Assembly (NCBI GenBank): GCA_000611715.1
Contig: AZYM01000221.1
Location: 209,008-273,007, forward strand
DNA length: 64,000 nt
Direction of reading: 5' to 3'
Origin: Scolecobasidium constrictum UM 578
Taxonomy: Eukaryota > Ascomycota > Dothideomycetes > Venturiales > Sympoventuriaceae
The translations under genes were made by a program, and so were the position numbers. Of this stretch, positions 11,220-20,723 are shown piece by piece. Within the stretch, counting starts at the first letter, position 1; the number at the start of each line of letters is the position of its first letter. The notes under the pieces were generated by a model. It was not told the origin of the DNA, did no database searches, and saw nothing but the letters and a program-made list of their open reading frames with translations.

Positions 11220-11648
11220 CGTGGCCAGATTCTCTCCGAGTCCACCAAGTTGAAGCTATTACAAAGAGGTAAGACGCTGCGCCGTCAAGGCGACGAGCTA
11301 TGATTGCCCACTGGGAAGAGATGAAGTGGGAACGAATGACGATCAAAGTCTAGCTTCGAAATGAGATTGGAATGTAGAAAAGGTTTGTGCGTTGGATGTG
11401 GGGGAGGAGCAAAATGACGAATAGGCTTGTTGATAGCGGCGCGGCCATTGTTGATGCTCGTTGCCAGGGTCTGAAGCACGTGACATAGCCAGACATTTTC
11501 GTCACCATTCCCACATCGAGACATCTCCAGACCTCATCTACCATCAGGAGAGCAATCAAAATGTCCATTGATCTCACATCTCATCAGAAAGGCTATTCCA
11601 AGGCGCAACAAAAAGCAATGTTCAACATGAGCATCAGAAGCCATGCAA
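11220..11648. other. Intergenic region
   Basis: About 430 bp: promoter of the SPSK-repeat gene and 3' UTR of the arrestin gene. No feature recognised. Confidence 0.5.
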
Positions 11649-14327
11649 TCATATCCAATTAACCATCATCTTCTGTTTCTCATCCCGACTCGATTCTCGC
11701 CGATCACTGAACCATCCTCCGCCCTTCCACCGTTCTCTACTCCGCATCTTCGTCCTTGCGCTTGCTGCGCTTAGGCCTTCGAATCTGCTAGTCCTTTCCT
11801 TGACACTCATCTCTGCTCCATCGCCGATCGGCTCTCCGTACGGGCTTGCTTCGAAGTCGTTGCGTGGGACCTCGAGCTCGCGGAACCCAACTGCAGAAGA
11901 CTTGCTCTGCACAGACTTGTTCCGTCGAGGGCCAGACGATTCGCCTTGACGATGGTTGCGGAACGAGGTGCCGCTGCGATTAGTCTCCGTTGAGCGCATA
12001 CGCCTCAGTCGATCACGTATGTTGACCACCTCTTCGCCGGAGTCATCGCTCAATACGCGCCCTTTGCGGTTCGATGGTGGAGTGTGATATTTGTAGACGT
12101 CGCTTCCACTGGGTGTAGGCTGGTGTTGCGCTGCTATCGACCTCCTCCGTGGACTGTAGAGGTACTTGCGTGGCGACTGCTCCAGAATCTTGCCCACCTC
12201 GATTAGATCATCGGTTTCTTGGCGCATACGATCGAGACTCTGTTTACGAGGAGCAGCGAACGCTCGGCCCTGCACATTACTATTTCCTGCAGCAGCAGCA
12301 TTTGATACCCTTCGTGCGAGGCCAGTTGGTATGCCTGGGCTTGGTATCATTGTTGTGTCCGTATGCTGTGGGCCCGTAGGCGCCTGTCTCTTGCTTTGTG
12401 CTCGCTTGTGATGGATCTTCGCTCTCTTCTCTTCGATAGCCGCTGCGACTTGCGCTACGGAGTTTGGTACCACATCCAACGAATTCATGTGGATGAGCAC
12501 AATCGGCAGCTGGACTGTGATCGACTTGCTATGCGAAGTGCTGACCACAATATTCAGAAAGTACCGGACCTCGAAGTATTTGCCGCATTTCACCGTAGCA
12601 TGTCCTCGAGGCAATTCCAAGTCGCAAGTCCGTGTATCCGAGGAGTACGCCGCTACGCCGGACCAACCGCATGTACCTTGCTTCATGACTGACTTGTTCA
12701 GTATCGCGCGATCATTGCTGTCAAAGATCCTAGCCTGGCTTGCCGACTTCTCAAGAGTACTTGCTGCGACGTGCTTGTAGCAGAGGATGTCGCGTTCGAG
12801 TTGCAACTCAATGCGCTTCACAACCTTCTTGCTCTTGTTCACGACAGACACGTCGACGAATATGCTCGTGCCACTGACCCAGACTTGTCGGTGTAGGCCG
12901 GCGGTGACCTTGATGGTTTCGATGCCATGATCTCGGTGGCGCAGGTACTCATCGGACGCTGTCAGCGGACTAGGCAGCGACATCAAAGCTTTCTCGGCTA
13001 AGTACTGTCAGCGATTCGCAACCTTCAGTCTTTGTGAAGACTCACGATCGTAGACAGACAGTACTGAGACTTCTTGCGAAGATCTCACCAAGTACTGCTT
13101 CCCTTGATCTCGAATCAGTGCAGTAGCGCAAAGCACATAGCGAATCCTTGCCGTCTTCGAATAAAAAGGCGGAGGCCCAACGTCGAGTGGAAGGCTGATC
13201 AAGAACGGCAGATGCGACACCGAAGGTGCAAGCAGCCAGAAAGGATCGATCGGAGAAAGCTGCTTCAGGCTTTCCACCATGTTGTGCGGCGGTGGATTGT
13301 CTAAGTCCACCAACTCGGTCGCAAGATTTAGGAATATGTTTCGTCTAGTGCTGGACATCTCTTCGACACCAATCAGGTCGATCGAGATCCGAGAGATAGC
13401 GAGCTGTCTTCGATGCCTGATGCGCTCAAGGTCATCGATCACGATTCGAACATGTCCTTCGACGCTTCCTCCACCCACGAAGAGCGACGCTGCCGCATGA
13501 AGCTCGACTGTAACACGCGGATGCTGGTGCTTCGGAAATTCGAGGACGTCTATGTTGGGTTCAGATGTGCGTACAAAAGTCCGCGATGGTATCCGTCGCA
13601 TCTGCTGCTCTTCCTCCATGCGTGCGGCTCGGACTGGTGAGCTCGACCGACCTCGGTTGGGCAGAGTGTAGCAAAGCCCCCGTGGCGGAGGAGGCGGAAG
13701 TGATGGCTGTTTCTCTCTTGCAAGCGAAGCACTCCGTTGAGGCCTCCTTCCCATCCGAGAAGATGTCCGTGGAGGAACATTGTCCAAAGCAAGGCTGTAC
13801 GCGCTCGACTCGTCTGTGCGTTCACTCGAAGGAAGCGCGTCATTGACATCAAGCTCCGCGACGTGAGTCGAAGGCTGTCGGGTGTGATGCTTGATCGATT
13901 CTCGGAGGGAGTTCTTCCTGCTGATGGAGTTCTTGCGATCGATGGAGCCCTTCCTACTAATCGACCCTTGCCTACTGCGAGATGGTCGGCGATGGTGCGC
14001 ACGATTCGTCAGCTCTGCCAACGACGGCTCAGTGAGCTCTCGAATGTCGGATAACGGCCTTGTCGCCGTCGACCACGGAGGATTTGCCGATGTTGACCAT
14101 GGTGGAGGTGCTCTGCCTTCTCCGGGTCCTAAGTGGTCCATCCCCGAACTCTGAAATATTGGTGGCAGCGGAGGTATGAAGTTTGGACGATTCACCAAAG
14201 GATGTCTCGTGTCGTCTTCAAGTCGCTCGTGGCTGTTTTTCGTAGTATGCGGTGGTCCTTTTCCAGGAGGCGGCTGCGCGTGATCTGCCTTCCCTTCAGC
14301 CTTTCTTATCTTCATCATGCCTTGCAC
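11649..14327 (-). CDS. Arrestin-domain protein (alpha-arrestin-like)
   Basis: Exons 14327-13046 and 12997-11649, 876 residues. The 48 bp intron (GTGAGT...CTTAG, phase 1) joins SVLSVYD to PEKALMSLPSPL. The N-terminal 260 residues are disordered and rich in Ser/Arg. Residues about 260-420 match the arrestin N fold (VTVELHAAASLFVGGGSVEGHVRI ... LPFLISLPLDVGPP), and residues about 440-600 match the arrestin C fold (IKVTAGLHRQVWVSGTSIFVDV ... IVLIHMNSLDVVP). The tail is disordered, with SPRRRS and PPSNRKGR segments. Fungal alpha-arrestins link nutrient transporters or signalling receptors to Rsp5-type ubiquitin ligases; I saw no clear PPxY, so the ligase link is not shown. The start could be the ATG at 14318, three codons later. 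Confidence 0.85.
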
Positions 14328-15009
14328 AATCTGTATCCACTGCTGCCCGAGCCACCTTGCGCGGTGCGCGTAGGACTTAGGTTGTGATTAGGTGCTCTGG
14401 GAGCAAGTGAATGCGATTGCTGCTTTGACCATTAGCTTGCACGTGGCATATGTGGGAAGTAGCCGCGCACGCACTGGAAGTATGTGACGGTCCATAACAT
14501 TGCTGGCCGAGCTATGTTTCGAAGGGAAAGCTGAGTCGTTTGTTGCGCATGGTCGGAGATGGTCGAGATCGCGATGTTTGTTCCTCCATGACGAGAGGTG
14601 TGCATCTGGCTCCGAAAGGTGCGATCCATCGATCTTATCCCCCATTGCGAGAGGCAGGAGCGAGCAACAATAGATTTGATTCCGGCGAGAATTTGTAGAA
14701 AGCAATCATGAATCAATGCAAGAATGTTGCCGTTTTCACAATTCGCTATGTTGTGCTAAGTTTTCCATTTTTCCATCATGTCCCAGACCACGAGCACTCT
14801 CTTTCATAGCTGCTCGTTTCATCATACGTCTTCGAAGTTCAAACCATGTTGTACCATTATGAACTTTTCGCAATACTTTCGCCACGTTTAAAGATCCTGT
14901 ATCATGTCTCCCCATCACCGCACCTGTGTAGAGCAGTCTCGTTATCCTTTGGAAAAGTCCAAATGCCTACCCTGCTGTCATCATCATCGCCGACTTTGCT
15001 TCTCTCCAC
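14328..15009. other. Intergenic region
   Basis: About 680 bp between the arrestin start and the stop of the secreted repeat protein, both on the minus strand. No gene recognised. Confidence 0.5.
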
Positions 15010-17334
15010 TTAGTCAACCCATACACAGAAGATGGATCGCACATGCTCCGGGCCCACCATATTTGCAATAGCCGTATCCTTCTCTAGACCACCAAATTTA
15101 TCACCGACACCGGCACAATCAGGGTAATTGTAGAGACTACAAGTCTCGCCCAGCTCAGCTTTCACAGACTTGTACTTCCTGACGTCGATGTTCTTGCACG
15201 TGCTTGCAGTGAGCATGATCGCAGTCATTGCGCCACCACCTTTGAGCTCTGTATAGAATTCAATAGGTCGGGTGGAAAAGGTCTGACGCTTGTCTGGGAC
15301 TGAGGCTAGGCGCCCAGCCCAGCGGCAGAGAAGCGATCTCGGTATTCCTGGTCCCTTGAGATTGACGATCAGAGGGTCTATGGCCTCGAATTTTGTAGAC
15401 TCGCCTTGACAGCCGTCCAGTGCATGAAGTGTGCAGGTCTCACCCGCGTCCAGCAGCATTGATCGGAAATTACTGGCATCGAAGCCCGTGCAAGCACCCT
15501 CAAATAGGACCAAGGTCGTCTTCTCTCCCTGAGCGTGTTCCTCGGTGAAGAAGTCAATGGGTCGTGGTTCGAACTCTTCCTCGCGCTTGCTGGTAAGGGA
15601 GTGACCCGGGCCCTTTGGCGATGGCTGCCGTTCCTCTTCGATATCCGACGGTGCGTCGACTTGGGGGTTCTTTCCCGGCCACATGCACTTCATGGACTTG
15701 ATGTCAGCATTTGCGACCGTCCCTCTGAAATGGCAGATCATGGACCTGTCCTGGTCAGTCTCGCACAAGAGAAAACCAGGCTCATGCGCGCAATGCGCTG
15801 CAAAGTAAAGCCTGCATGACTCCCCTGGCACGAGGTAAAAGGATTGGTACTGTTTGCGGATCGCGACATTGCTGCAGACATTGTCGTTCACCACAATGTC
15901 AGTCTTGGTGCCTTGCAGATCTCTGTCAGAGTAGAACTCGATGACATGACGGCTGGTCTGGCGCTTTTCCACTTGATGTTCGCTACTGCCGATATCCCGT
16001 GCAGTAGGCTTCGGCCACGTGCAGAAGATCGATCTTGCAGCGGCGCCATCTGGGTAGTATATATTGCACATCGTGTTGATACAGAAAAATGGAGGCCCTC
16101 CACAACCGGCCAACGAGTAGATGGCACAAGTCTCGTCGGATTCTGTGTGCATGGACCCATATCGTTTCCCTTGTGCAATGTTGGAACCCTTGCCGCTCTG
16201 GACCATGACATAGTCCAGGCGACCATCTCCGTTATGAGCGGTCCAGAACTCAATGGAGCGTACTTGTGCAATTTGACGCTTGCTCACAGTCTCAACCCCG
16301 TCGCTTGAAGGAGATCGAGCAGCCGTCCACGAACACTTGACAGAGTTGATTGGAACGACGTCTTGCCTGATGTTGCATCCAGGTGCAACTGAGCAAGTTC
16401 CAGCTTCACCCACACAATTTTTCGTAGCGTAGAACGAGCAACTCTCGCCGGCACTGATGTCCACGGACCGCCACATATGAGGGTGAAACGCCTTCGTCGC
16501 GTCTACACAGACGCCATGCGACATGCTGAGCATCTCAGAGTATCCTTTGTTACCGGTCTCATAGAAGAAGACGAAATTGCGATTAGCTTGTCGCGTGGAC
16601 TGTGCCTGGTCAATCTGTCGCTTGTTGGCGGTCTTCGCTTTGGCTGTCGCGGCGGAGCGAACCGCCCTCCATGCGCATGAAAGGGACTTGAATTGATTGA
16701 GGTCCTGGTTGATGTTGAATCCTGGATTACCCACGCAGGTTATGTAAGTGCCCGTGCAGTCTTTGTTCGAATAGAGCGTGCAAGCGTCATTATCCCGCAT
16801 GTTGCCCACAGACCGCCAAAGATGGGGGTGATATGACTTGGTAGCATCCAAGCAAGCGCCCAATTGTATGCTGAACACTTCAGAAGTCCCTTTGAAGTTG
16901 TAATCGTAAAAGGCGGTAAATTGGCGAGTGCCCTCCTGGCGCTTTTCCACTACAGCGACCTCTGCAGCAGTCGAGCGGCTAGCTGAATTCCAGGAGCATT
17001 TGACAGCTCGCACAACTTGCTGTCCTTGGGTGATGTCGCAGCCTGGAGCCTCGTTGCACTCTCTTGAAGGACCGCTGCATCCATCTGTGCCGTAGACAGT
17101 GCAAGTCTCGCCCTGCTTCAGCTCGATTGATTGCCATCGATTAGGGTGATATCCCCCAAGCTGAGCGTTCAAGCACGCGCCATTCTGCATGGCAATCTCC
17201 TCTTTGTAGCCAGTGCGACCTGGCTCATAGAAGAATTTGAAATGACGTGCAGCCTGACGCTTTTCGGGCCCCTCAGCCGAAATCAGCTGTAGCTTCAGCT
17301 CAGACGTTGGCCATGCACACCGAACAGAGACCAG
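15010..17334 (-). CDS. Seven-module, Kex2-site repeat array, in frame behind a TAG; probable C-terminal part of the secreted polyprotein
   Basis: Open frame of 774 codons after the TAG at 17337-17335 and in the same frame as the gene before it. The first in-frame ATG is at 17190, so alone it would lack a signal peptide and lose the start of its first module. It holds seven tandem modules of about 90-125 residues, each ending in or preceded by a dibasic site: PEKRQ (about 17260), then VEKRQ, ANKRQ, VSKRQ, VEKRQ, TSKRE and PDKRQ (counting from the 17190 Met: residues 83, 190, 304, 409, 535, 634). Module pattern: F[YFW]-x5-7-G ... G-x-C ... S-[VMI] ... G-E-[ST]-C-x-[LFI]-Y-x4-C-x-G ... S-[IVL]-x-C-x-W, with four to six cysteines. 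This spacing resembles beta/gamma-crystallin-like secreted domains (inference). Two candidate introns could remove the stop (see findings). Likely extracellular. Confidence 0.75.
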   Translation of the reverse strand: MVSVRCAWPTSELKLQLISAEGPEKRQAARHFKFFYEPGRTGYKEEIAMQNGACLNAQLGGYHPNRWQSIELKQGETCTVYGTDGCSGPSRECNEAPGCDITQGQQVVRAVKCSWNSASRSTAAEVAVVEKRQEGTRQFTAFYDYNFKGTSEVFSIQLGACLDATKSYHPHLWRSVGNMRDNDACTLYSNKDCTGTYITCVGNPGFNINQDLNQFKSLSCAWRAVRSAATAKAKTANKRQIDQAQSTRQANRNFVFFYETGNKGYSEMLSMSHGVCVDATKAFHPHMWRSVDISAGESCSFYATKNCVGEAGTCSVAPGCNIRQDVVPINSVKCSWTAARSPSSDGVETVSKRQIAQVRSIEFWTAHNGDGRLDYVMVQSGKGSNIAQGKRYGSMHTESDETCAIYSLAGCGGPPFFCINTMCNIYYPDGAAARSIFCTWPKPTARDIGSSEHQVEKRQTSRHVIEFYSDRDLQGTKTDIVVNDNVCSNVAIRKQYQSFYLVPGESCRLYFAAHCAHEPGFLLCETDQDRSMICHFRGTVANADIKSMKCMWPGKNPQVDAPSDIEEERQPSPKGPGHSLTSKREEEFEPRPIDFFTEEHAQGEKTTLVLFEGACTGFDASNFRSMLLDAGETCTLHALDGCQGESTKFEAIDPLIVNLKGPGIPRSLLCRWAGRLASVPDKRQTFSTRPIEFYTELKGGGAMTAIMLTASTCKNIDVRKYKSVKAELGETCSLYNYPDCAGVGDKFGGLEKDTAIANMVGPEHVRSIFCVWVD

Positions 17335-18903
17335 CTAGCTCATCACAGTGTTGAAGCTGCAGATGAACTTTTTCAAGCCAGGCTGGGGCACACACCTATC
17401 CCATGTGGCACCTCCACAATTCGATTCGGCGAATAGCTTGCATACCGCGCCTTTCTTTTCGAGTACCACGGACTTGAACCTCTTGGAGTTGAAGAACTGG
17501 ATGTTCTGGCACTTCTTATTGGTCATGGTGATGCTTTGCGCGTTTCCTGTTCCACCTAGACCTTCATGAAAATAGAACTGCTGAGTCGAATCGTCGCGTT
17601 TTGTAATCTTAGAAGGTAAGCACACGTCCAGGCCCGCCTGGAACTGAGCTATGCAATCGCCAGACCGACATTCCGAGAGCGTGCGAAGAGCCTTCTGCAT
17701 GCACATGCGTGCCTCACTGTAGACAGGATATCCGTTCAGATCGGTCGAAGAGTCGCACTGGCAATTGGTGGCCGCACAATTCGTGTGCACATCCAAGCAA
17801 TGTGGTGCGTTGTTGGCATTGGGGCCTGCATCAATGAAACATTGCTTCAAGGCAAGATCGCAGCCACGGAAGCATTGGGTCGTAGGGTCGCAATTCGGCA
17901 GAGGGGAGTCTGGAGCACCCCAGTCTTGGCGCTTCGACAGTTCGGGCTCCGAGGTGTGCTCGTCTTCTGGAAGGCAGGTGTCCATGCATATGGGATATTC
18001 AGCTTCGCAAGCCTCGTTGCCCTCGTTTTCGCTCAAGCACTCGAGCATGTTCGTGCGGCATCTGATGAAGCAGACATCTGCTTCGCTCATGACTGGGTAG
18101 CCGGCGCCATCGTCCTCGTCGCTGCACTTGCAAGTATCCGCCAGGCAGTCTGAGTGCGCACGATAGCACTTGGTTATTGCGGTTCTGTCGGTGCCAGCAT
18201 CTACCAGGCACTCCTTGAAAGGGTGATCGCATTCATGGAAGCACTCCGATTTGGGGTCGCACGCGTCAAGACCTGGATTACAGTGTAAGCCGACGACTTC
18301 CTGTGCGTGATAATGTTACACAGCCTAGATACATACCTGGTCGTGGTGGATGGACATCGTCAATGTCTTGACGCTTCCATGCCCCACCGAGCTCGCCCGG
18401 CATCCGGAACCACTGGTTGCCAACATGAACACGGAAATTCATGATCGGAGCTGCGAGAGCTGATCCACCAGCATATCCGCAATCAGTGTTGATCAGACGG
18501 ATCGCAGTCTCGATATCGCGAGATTGAGCGGCGTTGCCGATTCCCATCGGGTTCGTGGACGTAGCGCTGCCGTACATCAGCTGTGATACGTATGATCAAC
18601 CGAATGTTGAACTCACTTTTCGATGAGTTCGCCAGAGATATAGACACCATTACCCTGCGCCATCTTCGTCGAATGGGAAGAGTATGCAGGCCAGAAGGTC
18701 GCTTGACGAAGGCCAGTGAACTCAGCAGTTAAGAGTACCACCTGCCTGACGCTGATGTTGTGGCCGGGATCATAGCATCGGACGTCGTATTCCTCAGGAT
18801 CTGGACCTTGACGGGCAGCTAGGTAGTTGGCATGCACTGGACTTGCTTTCACAGCAGACAGCAGACTAAAGCCTGCCGCCGCTGCAAGGCCAATCAGTAG
18901 CAT
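17335..18903 (-). CDS. Secreted cysteine-rich preproprotein with Kex2 sites (N-terminal part of polyprotein)
   Basis: Exons 18903-18617, 18566-18337 and 18272-17335; 484 residues up to TAG. Intron 1 is 50 bp (phase 2). Intron 2 is taken as 64 bp (phase 1); an AG 24 bp earlier would also keep the frame. The N-terminus MLLIGLAAAAGFSLLSAVKA is a clear signal peptide. A first domain with two cysteines ends at WKRQ (about 160-161). Two related cysteine-rich modules follow, split at KR 286-287 and 398-399; both carry CFxxCD, a CxC pair and GYPVxSEA, so they look like a duplication. After ITKR comes one copy of the crystallin-like module that fills the downstream array. A TATA-like site lies 131-137 bp upstream of the ATG. 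KR sites after a signal peptide indicate Kex2 processing in the secretory path. Function unknown. Confidence 0.8.
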
Positions 18904-19633
18904 CTTGATGGCTGACGCTCTGCCTGGGGGATGATTCTTGTTGTGGTGTAATGGTATACTCTCGGATGAAGCTCGGTGTGAGTGGAAGTTGTTGTCAATG
19001 TGAAAGAAGAGGCTGAGGAGGCGAAGAAGGCGGCCTTATAAATGCCTCGCTAGCGCAGATTGCCATAGTGGTCCGGCGCAAGCCGCAAATGGCAGTCACG
19101 AGCTGGTACAGCTATGATCATTTGCTCAACATGTTCCGAGAGTAGCCATGATGCACGCGACCAATTAATTGTTGAGGGCCGGGTAACAGTCAGGCACGAA
19201 TCAGTGACGGTAGCACTCCTGTTCTTCGTGTCGGCGAATCGACCGTGAGAGCATTGAACACGACGTGGGCCGCGCGTGATGTATCAACTGTATCATTGGG
19301 GTATCATATTCGACCATAGTCCTGTATAGCACTGTCTAGCACTCTGCGTAGTCATCGTTCCGGTGACGCTCCTTCATGCCAGATCTTGTCACCCGACCGG
19401 ATGTCGCTCATGAAATTGTCGTTTGGAACAGCACTTGAGCATTGGCGACAGACGCCCTGAAACGCCTATTAGCAAGACCTTCCACGGCGTGGGTGCATGA
19501 GCTTACAAAGCAGCAACAAGCAATGTGCTGGCAGAACGATGGTTATGCAGTCGAGACTCCAAAACTCGCTTTCGTAGCTCGAAAGCATGTACAGGCTTAT
19601 ATCATTCCTCCGCAACGAAGAAGTAGGGCAGAT
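18904..19633. other. Promoter region of the secreted polyprotein
   Basis: About 730 bp upstream of the polyprotein, also holding the EFG1 3' UTR. Apart from the TATA-like site no operator or repeat is obvious. Confidence 0.5.
19034..19040 (-). promoter_or_regulatory. TATA-like box of the secreted polyprotein gene
   Basis: TATAAGG on the minus strand, 131-137 bp upstream of the ATG at 18903. Strongly expressed secreted fungal genes often have a TATA element; the distance allows a 5' UTR of roughly 100 nt. Assignment is by sequence and position only. Confidence 0.45.
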
Positions 19634-20413
19634 TCACTCGAAGAAGCCGGCGCCAGTATCATCATCTTCCTCGTCCTCGCCTTGAGCCGCCGTGTCTTTG
19701 GATTTTGCAGCACCCATAGATGTCTTCTCCACATCCTTCCGGATCTTGTCCATCTTCGCCTCATCCGCGACATCCTTCAGCTTCTCCAATGTCCCCTTCT
19801 CCATGGCTTCCTCTACCTGCCGCCAGATCTCGACATTGCCCTTTGCACCGTCCTCTTGCTCATGGTTCGGCGTGTACTGATCTTCACCGTCTTCGCCCTT
19901 CTCCTTCTTCCACATTGACTGATATGGCGTCATGTATGGGTAGTACTGAGGATAATTGAGATCCACCTCAGCAATATGTGCCTTCCTCTTCAATGCAGGT
20001 CGCGCCTCGTCATCTTCACATGCCTCAAGCGCCTTCTTCGCCTTCTTCAGATGTCGTGTCGCCTTTTGCCGCTCGAAGAATCGTACTTTGTGATACCTGC
20101 CAATCATCTCATGCTTTTCCTTGTCGAGCATCAAGCTGACCAGCTCGTGCTGCAATGCCTGGATCTCGCGCTCGTGACCAATCCTCACATCCGCAGGGAG
20201 CTTCTCATTATTGCTCAGAAGGCGACCGAGACTGCGGAGACGGCGTTTGAGCGGAGTGATACCAGCGTTCGCGTTCTTCACGGCGCCTTTGCCCTTTTGC
20301 GCCCATGAATCTGGTCCACCACGATTCTTGACTTTCAGCTTCGCGCGCTTGTCTACTCGGAAGCCGTCGTTCTTCGGGTGCGCTCGCGTACTTGGCTCAT
20401 CGTATCGTGACAT
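19634..20413 (-). CDS. EFG1: rRNA-processing protein EFG1
   Basis: Single exon, 259 residues, close to the family's usual length. It acts in the nucleolus in maturation of the 5' end of 18S rRNA. The family signature starts after a short polar N-terminus: LKRRLRSLGRLLSNNEKLPADVRI, then helical, charged sequence with KYRM-like GRYHKVRFFERQKATRHLKKAKK and the block AEVDLNYPQYYPYMTPYQSMW. The C-terminal 50 residues are acidic and disordered (GEDEEDDDTGAGFFE). Divergent from SEA4 with only 310 bp between starts, so the two share a promoter region. Confidence 0.93.
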   Translation of the reverse strand: MSRYDEPSTRAHPKNDGFRVDKRAKLKVKNRGGPDSWAQKGKGAVKNANAGITPLKRRLRSLGRLLSNNEKLPADVRIGHEREIQALQHELVSLMLDKEKHEMIGRYHKVRFFERQKATRHLKKAKKALEACEDDEARPALKRKAHIAEVDLNYPQYYPYMTPYQSMWKKEKGEDGEDQYTPNHEQEDGAKGNVEIWRQVEEAMEKGTLEKLKDVADEAKMDKIRKDVEKTSMGAAKSKDTAAQGEDEEDDDTGAGFFE

Positions 20414-20723
20414 CTTGCTGTCTGCACAGCGTTGAGAGTGCAGAAGAGAGAGAGTTTGCAGTCTTCACAAAAGTGAGTCGAGGTTCTGGATGTCTTGGCG
20501 TCCACTGACTCGGGCCTACAACTTCACCTCCCCGGAACGTGACTTGGACCACGCAAATCCAGAGACAATTGTTGTCAGACTAGAAGAACTTCACAAATTC
20601 ATTGATCTTTCGGTGACCTGCTCTGCCAAAACGCGCCTACTTCGATCCGACGATGCCTTAATCCACTCAGCCGATATGTACTGATCCAGCACAGCTCTTC
20701 GCGCCTAAGGAGAGCGACGGACG
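20414..20723. other. Shared divergent promoter, EFG1 / SEA4
   Basis: 310 bp between the divergent starts of EFG1 and SEA4. No specific element identified. Confidence 0.5.

Noticed and set aside
17335..17395. Intron with donor GTGTGT at 17395 and acceptor GCTAG at 17335
   Set aside because: Better donor but 61 bp long; it shifts the frame and does not join the repeat array.
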